Positions 15,129 to 25,469 of a stretch of 64,000 nucleotides of DNA are shown here, one piece after another. The first letter of the stretch is position 1, and the number at the start of each line of letters is the position of its first letter. This DNA is from Pseudomonadales bacterium. Lineage in GTDB: Bacteria > Pseudomonadota > Gammaproteobacteria > Pseudomonadales > Azotimanducaceae. Location of the stretch: assembly GCA_016763855.1 (NCBI GenBank), contig JAESSY010000063.1, positions 1 to 64,000 on the forward strand, written 5' to 3'. Under the pieces are notes generated by a model. It was not told where the DNA came from. It worked only from the letters and a program-made list of their open reading frames with translations, and ran no database searches. The translations under genes and the position numbers were made by a program.

Positions 15129-15779
15129 TTGTCATCAGATAATTTAGAATATAAAAATAGAATTAAGCAGAACGAGAGTGCGGCAGAGGCCTACACGGCC
15201 AGAAAGGCTAAAAAGAACGAAGCAGAAATGGCTTTGGTTAAAAAGGCTTTCGATCGTTGCGAGAATATTGAAACCGTATTGGATGCGCCTTGTGGTGTAG
15301 GCCGAGCGACAATTTTACTCGCTTCAATGGGTTTTAAAGCGACCGGTATCGACCTTGGAGACGGCGCGGTCAAGGTAGCGCAACGAGAATTAGAAAAGTC
15401 AGGGGAAAAAGCCACAATAGAAGTTGGCAATCTTGAAAGTCTACATTTTGGGGATCAAGCATTTAGTGCCGTACTCTGCTTTCGTTTCTACCATCACCTG
15501 CCCAATAATGAAATCCGCCAGAAGGTGATATCAGAACTTTGCAGGACGGCGAAAGATTATGTACTCATATCTCATTTTTCTCCTTATTCTTTTACTTCAA
15601 TAAAAAGATTAATTCGCGATAAATTGAAGATAAAACGATCTATTCAACATGCGACAACTTTAGCGAGTTTGACAAAAAAATTCGAAAGTTGCGGTTATCA
15701 ATTGCTTGAAGATATTCCCCAGGCACGGTTTTTCCATACACTGCATTTGGCCATTTACAAGAAACAATACACTCTATGA
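15129..15779 (+). CDS. Class I SAM-dependent methyltransferase
   Basis: A 216-residue methyltransferase. Motif I is VLDAPCGVGRATILLA, followed by the acidic end of strand 2 (GIDLG) and the motif IV region (AVLCFRFYHHLP), as in the type-11/25 small-molecule or lipid methyltransferases. TTG at 15129 is preferred because AAAGGG lies eight bases upstream; an in-frame GTG occurs at 15120. Its last four bases overlap the start of the SGNH-like gene, so it opens the carbamoyltransferase cluster. The substrate is unknown; a surface glycan or lipid is likely from context. Confidence 0.85.
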   Translation: MSSDNLEYKNRIKQNESAAEAYTARKAKKNEAEMALVKKAFDRCENIETVLDAPCGVGRATILLASMGFKATGIDLGDGAVKVAQRELEKSGEKATIEVGNLESLHFGDQAFSAVLCFRFYHHLPNNEIRQKVISELCRTAKDYVLISHFSPYSFTSIKRLIRDKLKIKRSIQHATTLASLTKKFESCGYQLLEDIPQARFFHTLHLAIYKKQYTL

Positions 15780-17206
15780 GAAAACTGTTCGCAGTCATCT
15801 TGGTTTTCATTAGCTTGGTATTGTGGGTAGTACCCTCGGACATTGTAAAGCTGATAGTCTTACAGCGACCCATCTTAATAGGTCGCTATGCTCAGGGACA
15901 TTTTGCAAGCCTGCTGCTGCTAACGCCAATGCTATGGCTTCTCGCTGGCGTGTTATTTTCTTCGCTAAGCCTTAACAAAAGATTATTGATCAATACAGGC
16001 TTACTCGTTGCTTCTTCTCTTTTTTCAATATTGTTCGTTGTCTGGTTGAGCAAACTCATTATTACCCCGCGATATGTAGAAGAAAATTTTAGCATTGAAG
16101 GGGGTGCAAGCCAGCGTTGGCAGGGCACAATTCGACATAGGCCGCCCAACAAACGCTATGTCTATACTCAGGTAGATATACCCATTCAGGTAAGGTCCTA
16201 TCCCAACCCGCCAGCTGGATATCCTGATGTACCTATTACCCTTACATCGGATGCAAACGGTTATCGGAATGCAGACATAACAGATCATTACGAGATTGTT
16301 GTGATAGGTGATTCTTTTGCTGCTGGATCAAGAGTCTCAGACGAACAAGCCTGGCCAGTTTTATTATCAGAGCTCTCAGGAATGGGTTTATACAATCTAG
16401 GCACATCAGGGACAGATATTTACAACTACATCTCTAGCCTCATTGCTAAGGGCCTGAAGCTAAAACCCAAAGTCGTTGTGCTGATGATTTACGAAGGTAA
16501 CGATTTCAAACGTGTGGCAAAGCAGGCAAAACCAGAGGAGGCGACTTTTTCAGACAGTTTAAAAGACTCTCCCCTAACTGCCAGCTTAAAGAAGTTATCT
16601 CGATCAGTTTTTGAATCGATTAATGCGTCAGAAGATGTGCCGGCTTACAACAAAAATCTATCTTGGATGCCCGTTAAAATTGATTCTGGGGATGAGCCTC
16701 ATTACTACAGTTTCAAACCTCAACGTGTGAAGTATCTATCTGTTGAACGATCAAAATTTGAAAATTCAAAAGTGTGGAAATCAAATATCATTTTGTTGGA
16801 TAAGTTTATTGCACTATCGAAAGAAAATAATTTTACGCCCGTTATTGCCTACGCGCCCAGTAAACCTCATGTGGTACTCCCTTTAGTTGATATCCCAGCA
16901 GAAGGGTTTAAACACTTTCTTTCCTATAAAATGAAGAACCTACCCAGCGCTGATGTAGTTAAAGATTCTTTCTATAGCAATCTTGATGCACAAGAGAAGA
17001 CTGTGGAAGCATATTGTCAGGATCGAGGTATTAGTTTTGTTAGTACAACTAGCAAGCTACAGAGCATGACAGACGCAGGGATGCAACTGTATTATACTTA
17101 CGATCAGCATTGGACACCGAAGGGAAATGAGGTGGTAGCAGACATAATCTATCAGCATTTGAGTAAAATAGATTTGTTGTCCTCCACTGATTTACAAACA
17201 CTTTAA
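15776..17206 (+). CDS. Membrane-anchored SGNH-hydrolase-like protein
   Basis: A 476-residue protein with three N-terminal membrane helices (about 5-25, 42-62, 70-95) and a periplasmic SGNH domain. Block I is VVIGDSFAAG with nucleophile S180. The closing motif DQHWTPKG (D443, H445) follows the D-x-H-W form of AlgX/AlgJ-type acyltransferases. Such proteins acetylate or deacetylate exported glycans. The overlap with the methyltransferase and the close carbamoyltransferase suggest joint decoration of one surface molecule. Confidence 0.8.
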   Translation: MRKLFAVILVFISLVLWVVPSDIVKLIVLQRPILIGRYAQGHFASLLLLTPMLWLLAGVLFSSLSLNKRLLINTGLLVASSLFSILFVVWLSKLIITPRYVEENFSIEGGASQRWQGTIRHRPPNKRYVYTQVDIPIQVRSYPNPPAGYPDVPITLTSDANGYRNADITDHYEIVVIGDSFAAGSRVSDEQAWPVLLSELSGMGLYNLGTSGTDIYNYISSLIAKGLKLKPKVVVLMIYEGNDFKRVAKQAKPEEATFSDSLKDSPLTASLKKLSRSVFESINASEDVPAYNKNLSWMPVKIDSGDEPHYYSFKPQRVKYLSVERSKFENSKVWKSNIILLDKFIALSKENNFTPVIAYAPSKPHVVLPLVDIPAEGFKHFLSYKMKNLPSADVVKDSFYSNLDAQEKTVEAYCQDRGISFVSTTSKLQSMTDAGMQLYYTYDQHWTPKGNEVVADIIYQHLSKIDLLSSTDLQTL

Positions 17207-17229
17207 TAAGCACGGATGTAACTTGCAGT

Positions 17230-19071
17230 ATGAATATCATTGGCATTTCTGCCTATTATCATGACAGTGCTGCAGCATTGGTTGTCGATGGTTGTATTGT
17301 GGCTGCGGCCCAAGAAGAACGCTTCACAAGGAAGAAACATGATCCTTCCTTTCCCACACAAGCAATTCAATTATGCTTGGATGAAGCCAATATCACTATG
17401 GAAGATGTCGATCACATTATTTTCTATGATAAGCCACTTATCAAGTTTGAACGGCTTTTAGAAACCTACTTATCGTACGCGCCCAAAGGTATACGTTCGT
17501 TTTTATCTGCCATGCCGGTATGGCTTCAAGAGAAACTGTTTTTGAAGCAAGAGTTACGAACCGCCTTGAGTAAAATGTCAGGCGTTGATAAAAAAGATCT
17601 ACCGCCCCTACTCTTTAACGAGCATCATCAATCACATGCGGCATCGGCTTTTTTCCCTAGCCCGTATGAAAAAGCAGCGGTGCTTTGTTTAGACGGTGTT
17701 GGTGAATGGGCAACGAGTTCTGTATGGCTAGGCGAGGGGAACAAGTTAACACCACTCTGGGAAATCGACTTCCCCCATAGCCTGGGTTTGCTCTATTCTG
17801 CATTTACCTATTACACCGGATTCAAAGTTAACTCTGGAGAATATAAGTTAATGGGGCTAGCACCTTATGGTAAACCCATTTATGCCGAGCGAATACTTCA
17901 AAACCTAATCGACGTGAAGGAAGATGGCACATTTCGATTGGACATGTCCTATTTTGATTTTGCCACTGGCCTGACCATGACCAATAAAAAGTTTGATAAA
18001 TTATTTGATGGTCCAAGAAGAGCGCCTGAGTCAGAGGTTGGCCAAAAGGAAATGGATATCGCGCGTTCTATCCAACGGGTTACCGAAGACATTGTGCTCA
18101 AATTAGCGACCAATATATTTAACGAACTTGACGTTGACTATCTTTGCCTAGCGGGCGGCGTTGCACTGAATTGTGTTTCTAATGGCCGCCTTCTTCGAGA
18201 AGGCCCGTTTAAGGAAATTTGGATTCAACCCGCAGCAGGTGATGCTGGAGGTGCACTAGGTGCAGCTTTAAGTGTTTGGCATGAATATCTAGATAAACCT
18301 AGGCAAGCCGATAATGCTACTGATCAGATGAAAGGCTCATATCTTGGTAAAGCCTTTAGTATAAATGAAATTTCAACGAGTCTAGATGCGCTTGATGCGA
18401 ATTATAAAATATTGGAAGACTCGGATTTTTATTCTGAAGTCGCAAGATTACTCGCGGATGGGAAAGTTGTCGGTTGGTTCTCCGGTAAAATGGAATTTGG
18501 ACCGCGGGCCCTCGGCAGCCGATCTATTCTTGGAGACCCAAGAAACACAAAGATGCAATCTACAATGAATTTAAGGATTAAATATCGTGAATCCTTTCGG
18601 CCTTTTGCGCCTGCCATTAAGGCGAGTGCGGTTAGTGATTGGTTTGAAATTGATAGACCCAGCCCGTATATGCTCTTGGTTGCTGATATCAAAGAAAGTA
18701 AACGTATCAAAATGAGCACAGAAGAAGAAGCACTCTTTGGTATTGAAAAATTGAACATTGCTCGCTCTGAAATACCAGCTGTGACCCATGTCGATTATTC
18801 GGCAAGATTACAAACGATTCATGAGGAAACGAACCCAAGGTTCCATAAGTTGATAGATCAATTTGAACAGCTAACGGGCTGCCCGATTCTTATCAATACC
18901 TCGTTCAATGTCCGTGGTGAGCCGATCGTGTATAGTCCAGAAGATGCATATCGGTGTTTCATGCGGACAGATATGGACGTTCTCGTCCTTGAAAATACCC
19001 TGCTACTAAAGTCAGATCAAAAAAGTCAGGCGAAAGATGATAGTTGGCAACAAACCTTTGAGTTGGATTAA
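17230..19071 (+). CDS. Carbamoyltransferase, NodU/CmcH family
   Basis: A 613-residue protein of normal length that transfers a carbamoyl group from carbamoyl phosphate to a hydroxyl. The N-terminal ASKHA-fold part begins NIIGISAYYHDSAAAL and carries the metal-binding HHQSHAASAF and LCLDGVGEWA segments. The C-terminal YrdC-like part contains MEFGPRALGSRSIL and NTSFNVRGEPIV. NodU acts on Nod factors and others on antibiotics; here the partners (SGNH protein, SxtJ- and DUF5989-like proteins) suggest a conserved envelope pathway whose product is not known. Its stop overlaps the next start. Confidence 0.93.
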   Translation: MNIIGISAYYHDSAAALVVDGCIVAAAQEERFTRKKHDPSFPTQAIQLCLDEANITMEDVDHIIFYDKPLIKFERLLETYLSYAPKGIRSFLSAMPVWLQEKLFLKQELRTALSKMSGVDKKDLPPLLFNEHHQSHAASAFFPSPYEKAAVLCLDGVGEWATSSVWLGEGNKLTPLWEIDFPHSLGLLYSAFTYYTGFKVNSGEYKLMGLAPYGKPIYAERILQNLIDVKEDGTFRLDMSYFDFATGLTMTNKKFDKLFDGPRRAPESEVGQKEMDIARSIQRVTEDIVLKLATNIFNELDVDYLCLAGGVALNCVSNGRLLREGPFKEIWIQPAAGDAGGALGAALSVWHEYLDKPRQADNATDQMKGSYLGKAFSINEISTSLDALDANYKILEDSDFYSEVARLLADGKVVGWFSGKMEFGPRALGSRSILGDPRNTKMQSTMNLRIKYRESFRPFAPAIKASAVSDWFEIDRPSPYMLLVADIKESKRIKMSTEEEALFGIEKLNIARSEIPAVTHVDYSARLQTIHEETNPRFHKLIDQFEQLTGCPILINTSFNVRGEPIVYSPEDAYRCFMRTDMDVLVLENTLLLKSDQKSQAKDDSWQQTFELD

Positions 19072-19496
19072 TGATGAATTCGCTACCCCTGTCAGAATCA
19101 CTAACAGCACTAGAGCTAAAGCAATTTGGGCTGGTAACTGCGCTTATTTTCATCGTTTTATTTGTCTTATTCTTCCCTTGGGTTTTTGAGTACGGTTTAC
19201 CGGTTTGGCCATGGCTTATCGCAATACCCTTATCGCTAACTGCCTTAATTTATCCTTTGAAGCTGAGGGGCATACATCACTATTGGATGTTATTTGGGAC
19301 TAAGTTGGGTTGGGTAAACAATAGAATTATTCTTGGTAGTATCTTCTTTATTCTATTTACGCCCCTTGGAGTATTGATGCGCCTATTTGGATACGACCCC
19401 TTGTCACGCAAGAATGTAGGTGGCGAGAAATCTTATCGTGTTATCAGAAATAACGATGAAGTAAAAATCGCTGAACGAATGGAGAACCCTTACTAA
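19071..19496 (+). CDS. SxtJ-like small membrane protein
   Basis: A 141-residue protein with three hydrophobic segments (about 22-38, 43-62, 85-105). Pattern and position directly after the carbamoyltransferase match the SxtJ family, first named from saxitoxin clusters but widespread beside NodU-type enzymes. It probably supports the carbamoyltransferase at the membrane; the mechanism is unknown. Start and stop overlap the neighbours (TAATG at both ends), showing tight coupling. Confidence 0.8.
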   Translation: MMNSLPLSESLTALELKQFGLVTALIFIVLFVLFFPWVFEYGLPVWPWLIAIPLSLTALIYPLKLRGIHHYWMLFGTKLGWVNNRIILGSIFFILFTPLGVLMRLFGYDPLSRKNVGGEKSYRVIRNNDEVKIAERMENPY

Positions 19497-19648
19497 TGTT
19501 AGAGCTGATAAGAGACTTATGGGGGTTCATGCGGGCTCGGAAGAAATTCTGGCTAGCGCCCATCATCATTATCCTATTATTGTTAGGGTCACTGATCGTT
19601 TTTACACAAGGATCTGCTATTGCACCCTTTATCTATACACTTTTCTAA
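19496..19648 (+). CDS. DUF5989-family small membrane protein
   Basis: A 50-residue protein beginning MLELIRDLWGFMRARKKFWL, with one membrane helix and ending in FIYTLF. This pattern and its place after SxtJ fit the DUF5989 family, which accompanies carbamoyltransferase clusters. The ATG overlaps the preceding TAA. Its role is unknown; it may be a membrane adaptor of the complex. Confidence 0.8.
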   Translation: MLELIRDLWGFMRARKKFWLAPIIIILLLLGSLIVFTQGSAIAPFIYTLF

Positions 19649-19666
19649 CGTTAGCTCTAGTTTAAA

Positions 19667-21669
19667 TCAATTTGAAGTCGAGTTATTTTTCAAACTGGTG
19701 CTGGCAGTTTGAACATAAGAAAGAAGTTCGTGTTTTAGTTTTGCTGCTAGATCTGGATTATCGAGTTTCTTTGAATAACTTTTATTACCTAGGTCATATT
19801 GATATAAATTTGGCCCTAGTTGTGCATCATAGGTCAGTATAGATTCACCTTTAATAATCGCCATTGTTGGATCATCACCAGAAGGTTTGATGGCTGCAAA
19901 ACCTTCATCTTCTTGGCTCAGATCAAATAGATTTCTTCCCCAGCTCTGATGAATAGGTGTTTTTCCTAACATGGATACAACAGTGGGTACAACGTCGACC
20001 TGACTCGCCACTGTCGTAATTAGACTGCCAATTTTATCCTCAGTAAAGTTCCCGAGGAACAAGAGTGGGACGTGAAAGCGAAGTAGATTAATGGAGGTAA
20101 GTTGGTTAGGTACGGCAAACCCATGATCGCCTAATACAACAAAAAGAGTGTCCTCGTAGTAAGGCGCGTTACGTATGTTTCTAAAAAATCGGCCGAGTGA
20201 CCAATCTGAATACTTCATCGCAGTTAGCCTTTCAGAGACCTTACCATCGATCATGACAGGCTCAAATTCTAGGGTTTGGGGTAGCTCATAAGGCATGTGA
20301 TTTGACAGGGTCTGCACAACCGCAATAAAAGGACCGCGTTGAGACAACTTTAGAAGTTCGTACTCGGCACGATCAAACATAAGATGATCAGGCACACCCC
20401 AAACGTTATTGCCATATTGTTCGGCTTTGATTTCATGTTTACCAACAAAGCGTTGTAAACCTTGATTCTTGAAGAAACCGAGCTGGTTATCCCAGTTAAA
20501 ATCGCCGTTATAAACAAAGAGGCTATTGTGCTCAGGGAGCAGCTTTGTAATACCGGAAAATTGGTTCCTACCCTCTGGTTGCTGCATGAGGTATTCGTGA
20601 TTGGGCAAATTGGGAAAGCTCGTTAGGGTCGCAAACACGCCTTGATGCGTGTGCGTACCGTTGCTGAAAAATCGGCTAAATAAAATACCTTTTTTGCTTA
20701 ATGAATCAAATTCAGGCGTAACGTTGTAGTCGTTTCCCAAGGCGCCAACATACCTTCCACTAAAGCTTTCCATTAGCACGATGACGACATTTTTTGGTTT
20801 GAATTTATTTGGTTCAAATTCGGCCTTATTTATTTTTTGAGCCATGCGCTTTATGGGTGATCTGCCATCGTTAATAAATGTTTCGTGCTAGTTTTAATTA
20901 GGCTGCGGGTTGTGGATAACGCAATTTCTGTTTCTATCATGTGTGCATGAGAAAATTCTTGTGATGAAAGTGCCTTTATTGCCGCTTTTGATAAAGTATA
21001 GGAGCCGTTCAAGGCCAAATGATTAAGGAACATGTGCTCACTTTGGTAGGCATCTCCCCATCGTAGTGGTGGGCCGGATCTTAGGGTTCCGCGAGCACCT
21101 AAGACTGAAACAGCAACAAGCACAAAGACGACGAGGATATTTGATGCACGTAATTGAGTGGCGTTAGATTTAGGCTTAGGAAGCGCAAATAAAATGAGTC
21201 GCCAGATGATGGCCAGGCCCAACAGGTAGACTATGAGGTACTTGAGTACCGGTGTTCCCTGCCAAATCATACTAACGACAGTTTTATAATCTTCTGATAG
21301 ATATTGAAAGACCAGGCTATTGAGTCGTTGTTGAAACTCCCGGTAGAATTCCATTTCGATGAGACCAAAAAATAGAAATGTCGAAGCGAAAAAAAGAATC
21401 CATATACGAAGTAGTGTATTTAGTATTTGATGCTTGAATACCGCTAGAAAGACCAGAGGGAGACAGGCATACATTGCCATTCTTAAATCAAAGCGCGCAC
21501 CCATTAACATGGCTTGGGCAATCTGAACAAATTCGCCCTCTGGAAGAGCGGGTAAATTATTAAATAGAAGCGCAATGCGTAACACAAGAAAGAGTGTCAG
21601 AAATAGCAGAACCAAACAAATCCAAGCAACAATGCTAGAGTGTCTAAAATCATTTTCGAATTGATTCAA
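19667..21669 (-). pseudogene. LTA-synthase-family sulfatase/phosphoglycerol transferase, split by a frameshift
   Basis: The gene is read in two pieces. 20851-21669 encodes the membrane part (272 residues, five hydrophobic helices). 19667-20845 encodes the extracytoplasmic sulfatase-fold domain (NVVIVLMESFSG, and VVLGDHGFAVPN with the metal-binding DH). Adding one C to a CCC run near 20854-20857 restores a single product through DHPIKRMAQK, about 666 residues, usual for the family. These enzymes transfer phosphoglycerol or phosphoethanolamine groups to envelope glycans. The 3' end converges on the carbamoyltransferase cluster. It may be intact in reality, with a sequencing indel. Confidence 0.8.
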
Positions 21670-21831
21670 AAAGTTAATCCGTTGTTATTATTTCCATGAC
21701 AAGCCTAAGTTAGATACGTTTTTTAAAGAAATCATGCTGTCAAAATAAAATATATTTGTCATCCGTAAACAAGCTCAGTATGTATTCTTTATTCCCTATA
21801 AATTCAAGAAACAATATGCCTTCAGAGCGAA

Positions 21832-22245
21832 CTACTCCATGATCTTCCCGCGAGACAACTTTAGACTCCCACGTCGAGTTTTTCCATCCAAGCGTTTCCT
21901 TTGTGATGCTTTAGTAGGCTTAGTTTTTCGACGAGCCTTTTGAATCTTTGATGCATCTAGAATTAACTTAGCTAACCTCGCAAGAGCATCGTCCCGATTT
22001 CTCTCCTGTGTTCTAAAGCGTTGGGCTTTAATAATAATGACCCCGCTGGTGGTGATTCGGTGGTCTCTTTTATGACAGAGAATATCTTTTAGCTCGCTGG
22101 GGAGAGATGATTTGTGAATGTCGAATCTTAGATGAATTGCAGATGAAACCTTGTTGACATTCTGGCCTCCTGCACCTTGAGCTCGAATGGCATTCAATTC
22201 GAGCTCATTGTCTGGAAGGCTTAGGTTTTTGGAAATAATAAACAC
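21832..22245 (-). CDS. arfB: Alternative ribosome-rescue factor / peptidyl-tRNA hydrolase ArfB
   Basis: This 137-residue release-factor-like protein hydrolyses peptidyl-tRNA on stalled ribosomes. The GGQ catalytic motif is at residues 26-28 (RAQGAGGQNVNKV). The basic C-terminal tail (rich in K/R from about residue 100) enters the empty mRNA channel in ArfB. There is no stop-codon recognition domain, which separates it from RF1/RF2. Length is normal. Confidence 0.93.
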   Translation of the reverse strand: MFIISKNLSLPDNELELNAIRAQGAGGQNVNKVSSAIHLRFDIHKSSLPSELKDILCHKRDHRITTSGVIIIKAQRFRTQERNRDDALARLAKLILDASKIQKARRKTKPTKASQRKRLDGKTRRGSLKLSRGKIME

Positions 22246-22299
22246 AATAGTAATCTAACTAAGTGATAGGAAAACAATAAGATTCAGTGCTATGCAGAT

Positions 22300-22656
22300 T
22301 TATCGATGTTTTGCTTCAACTTCCTGAATAATATCCAATGGGCAACTAATGGCAGTGACATTAGTGTAACCCAACCTTTGTAATTGCTCAGCAGCAAGCG
22401 CTGCACGGCCGCCCGTTGCGCAGTGCAGATAGATTGCCGCTCCGGGATCGCTTGCGAGTTCACCCACTTTCATTTCGAGAACACCACGGGGAATATTAGT
22501 TGAGCCTGGGATACTTTGATTGGCGGCTTCTCCTGGTTCTCTTACATCGATGAAGATGCCGGAAGAAGATCGTCCTTCTCTGTAGGCTGAATCAGCATCT
22601 ACACGTCGAATATTTTTACAAGCTGAGGCTACGAGCTCAGGAAGGGTCATTAACAT
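22300..22656 (-). CDS. Rhodanese-like sulfurtransferase
   Basis: A 118-residue single rhodanese domain. The active-site loop is HCATGGRA with C79, the persulfide-carrying residue. The CH2A motif region IFIDVREPGE lies near residues 34-43. These proteins move sulfane sulfur between acceptors; the specific partner is not visible. An SQR-like flavoprotein at 51127 could supply sulfane sulfur, but is far away. Confidence 0.9.
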   Translation of the reverse strand: MLMTLPELVASACKNIRRVDADSAYREGRSSSGIFIDVREPGEAANQSIPGSTNIPRGVLEMKVGELASDPGAAIYLHCATGGRAALAAEQLQRLGYTNVTAISCPLDIIQEVEAKHR

Positions 22657-22723
22657 GATTTCTCCAGATTAAGATGAATTACATGAGAGTATCCGTCTAA
22701 ATAGTTAAGGGAATCAAGTTAAA

Positions 22724-25357
22724 TTATCCTGTATTTCTCATTCCCGCGGCTATCCCTGCAATTGTAATGAGCAGTGCTTTATCGATGTTCGCTTTACCTG
22801 TCTGGGGGTTCTTTCTACTTCGGGATAAGAGTTCAATCTGCAGAAAGTGAAGGGGGTCGGTATAAGGATGTCGTAATTCGAGAGAGCGTTGAATGGTTGG
22901 AGAATTCTCTAAAAGACATGTCTGTCCCTTTAGCTCATTGATAAAACTAACGAGGCTGGACATCCGTTTTCTAAAATCATTTCCCATTTCCATCAATGAC
23001 TCTTCAACCAACTCGCTGTCATAATGTTGAGAGATGTCTGCATCAGCTTTACTGAGGACCATTTCGAGCATATCAAGCTGGGTCCTAAAGAATGGCCAGT
23101 CTGCCAACATTTCTTTGAGTACATATACGGCTCGTCCAGAGAAATTTTTAGCAAATGCCTCATCAGTGCCGAGCCACGCGGGTAACATCAGTCTTTTCTG
23201 TGTCCATGCAAAAACCCAAGGTATTGCTCGAAGACTCTCTATTCCAGGAAGTTCGTGGCCCGTAGAAGGTCGTCGTGCGGGTCGGCTCCCTAGGGCCAGC
23301 AATGCTAATTCATTTTCCGGTGTTCCTTGAGAGAAGTACTCTAGGAATTCAGGGTTACTTTGAACGACCTCTCTGTAGCTGACTTGACTGACTTCTGCCA
23401 TTTTGTCCATCATGTTACGCCAGTTGTCACTAGGAGCCGGGGGAGGCAGCAAACTTGCTTCTAGCGTCGCGCTGAGAATTAAATCCAGACTTTGCAATGC
23501 AATTTCAGGTGAACCATATTTAAATCTGATGACCTCACCTTGTTCTGTAACCCGCATGACATTTTTGACAGAACCAGGAGGTTGAGACAATATTGCATCT
23601 CGTGCGGGAGCGCCTCCACGTCCGACAGTGCCGCCGCGTCCGTGAAATAGTGTTAGTTCAACATTATATTTTTCACTGATCCTAACAAGATCTTCTTGTG
23701 CTCGATATTGTGCCCAAGCAGCTGCCATTTGTCCGGCGTCTTTTGCGGAATCGGAATAGCCAATCATGATTTGCTGATGGCCTTCAATATAATTTGTATA
23801 CCATGGTATCCTCAATAGCCTTTCGAGGGTCCAGGCAGCATTTTCAAGATCTTCAAGAGTTTCAAATAGGGGTACAACAGGAAGTTTTTTGTTTACGCCG
23901 CATTTTCTGAGAAGTAGAACGACCGCTAAAACATCCGATGGATTCTTTGCCATAGAGATGATGTAACTCGATACACCCTCAGAGTCAAAGCTCGCAATGA
24001 GCTTAAAGGTATCGAGGGCTTCTTGAGTCCCATCATTGGGTGACCAAGTGTTAGGGATCAATGGTCTTTTACTGTCTAGTTCTTTGATTAGAAACTCTTG
24101 ACGTGCCCTTTCTGGCCAACTTTGATAACTGCCTATTTCGAGATATTCGGTTATTGAGTTAAGTAACTCGGTGTGAACGTCTGCATTTTGTCTGATGTCA
24201 AGATCAACAAGGTTGACACCAAATGTTGATACTCTAATTAAGGTGTCCTTTAACATCCCTTCAGCAATAATTGCCATGCCGGATTCGATCAGAGATTGAT
24301 AACAAATATGTAAAGGTGTAAATAATTGTTTCTTGGTCAGAATCAGGTTTTCTGTTATTGGCTTGTTTGTCATCGACCACTGTCGCGTTTCCAATAGCGC
24401 TTCTCTAAGATCTCGAAGAACGACGCGATAAGGTTCCTGAGTCTCTTGGTCGTTGATGCAAAGACGCCTAACCGCATCGTTACACTTTGCCATGGAAAGG
24501 TGGGATAACAATTCATCCAGATCACGCAAGTATAAATCCGCGGCCATCCATCTGGATAATTTGATAACTTCATCTGTCACTTTTGCGGTGACGTTAGGGT
24601 TACCGTCTCGATCTCCACCCATCCAAGATGATATTCTGATAGGCGTTGCGGTTATCGGCAAAGCCTTACCAGTATGTGTTATTACGAGTTTATTATAACC
24701 CTCCCAAAGTTTGGGGATAGCATCCCAAAAGGAATATTCGATTACAGCGTATCCCCATTTGGCTTCATCTTGTGGGGTCGGTCTTTCCATTCGGATTTCG
24801 TCGGTGTACCAAACTTCTGCGATTAGCCTTTCCAATTTTGTTCTTTCGTTCGGTGCTAAGACGCTATCTTCTGTCACTGCTTTGAGTTGCGTTGCGATGC
24901 GATTATATTTTTGAATGAGTGTGCGACGTGTAATTTCTGTTGGGTGAGCAGTGAGTACGAGTTCACAGCGAATGTTTTTTACCTTTTCTGCAATGACTTT
25001 GTCATCAATATTGGCATCCTTAAACCGTTTGAATAGATCTTCTAAATAGGAATGGTCCGGGTAGAGGGATTCATTATTAGCGGTTAATTCTGCCTGTTCG
25101 GTTATATTTGCTAAATTCAAAAATTGGTTAAATGCGCGTGCGATAGAAATCAAATAGTCATCATCCAAAGATTTAAGGACTTCTTGCAGTTGGTTTTGTT
25201 CTTCGTTGCGGCTTTGTCGTCTGGCTTTGGCTAGATGTCTAATTTCCTCCACTTTGGCAAGGAAGTCCTCTCCATGTTGGTCCATCATTGCTTCACCCAG
25301 CAGTTCCCCCAATACTCTAACTCGATGCCGTTGCCTACGTGAAATTAATTCACTCAC
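22724..25357 (-). CDS. ppc: Phosphoenolpyruvate carboxylase
   Basis: The enzyme adds bicarbonate to phosphoenolpyruvate to form oxaloacetate and refill the TCA cycle. Signatures are SWMGGDRDGNPNVT, YSDSAKDAGQMAAAW, HGRGGTVGRGGAPARDAI and the C-terminal IAAGMRNTG. The start is set to GTG at 25357, with AAGGGG upstream, giving 877 residues; the longer open frame to 25588 would add a non-homologous leader and overlap the divergent SDR gene. Promoters for both lie in the 112 bp between. Confidence 0.95.
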   Translation of the reverse strand: MSELISRRQRHRVRVLGELLGEAMMDQHGEDFLAKVEEIRHLAKARRQSRNEEQNQLQEVLKSLDDDYLISIARAFNQFLNLANITEQAELTANNESLYPDHSYLEDLFKRFKDANIDDKVIAEKVKNIRCELVLTAHPTEITRRTLIQKYNRIATQLKAVTEDSVLAPNERTKLERLIAEVWYTDEIRMERPTPQDEAKWGYAVIEYSFWDAIPKLWEGYNKLVITHTGKALPITATPIRISSWMGGDRDGNPNVTAKVTDEVIKLSRWMAADLYLRDLDELLSHLSMAKCNDAVRRLCINDQETQEPYRVVLRDLREALLETRQWSMTNKPITENLILTKKQLFTPLHICYQSLIESGMAIIAEGMLKDTLIRVSTFGVNLVDLDIRQNADVHTELLNSITEYLEIGSYQSWPERARQEFLIKELDSKRPLIPNTWSPNDGTQEALDTFKLIASFDSEGVSSYIISMAKNPSDVLAVVLLLRKCGVNKKLPVVPLFETLEDLENAAWTLERLLRIPWYTNYIEGHQQIMIGYSDSAKDAGQMAAAWAQYRAQEDLVRISEKYNVELTLFHGRGGTVGRGGAPARDAILSQPPGSVKNVMRVTEQGEVIRFKYGSPEIALQSLDLILSATLEASLLPPPAPSDNWRNMMDKMAEVSQVSYREVVQSNPEFLEYFSQGTPENELALLALGSRPARRPSTGHELPGIESLRAIPWVFAWTQKRLMLPAWLGTDEAFAKNFSGRAVYVLKEMLADWPFFRTQLDMLEMVLSKADADISQHYDSELVEESLMEMGNDFRKRMSSLVSFINELKGQTCLLENSPTIQRSLELRHPYTDPLHFLQIELLSRSRKNPQTGKANIDKALLITIAGIAAGMRNTG

Positions 25358-25469
25358 CTCATTCCCCTTTTTATCTGTTGATGATGATTGGCCATTGTGA
25401 AAAGTGATTCTTGAGTTTATCTGCGCTAGGCTCAGTATAACGCTGATTGGAATACAGGGTGAGTAGATC

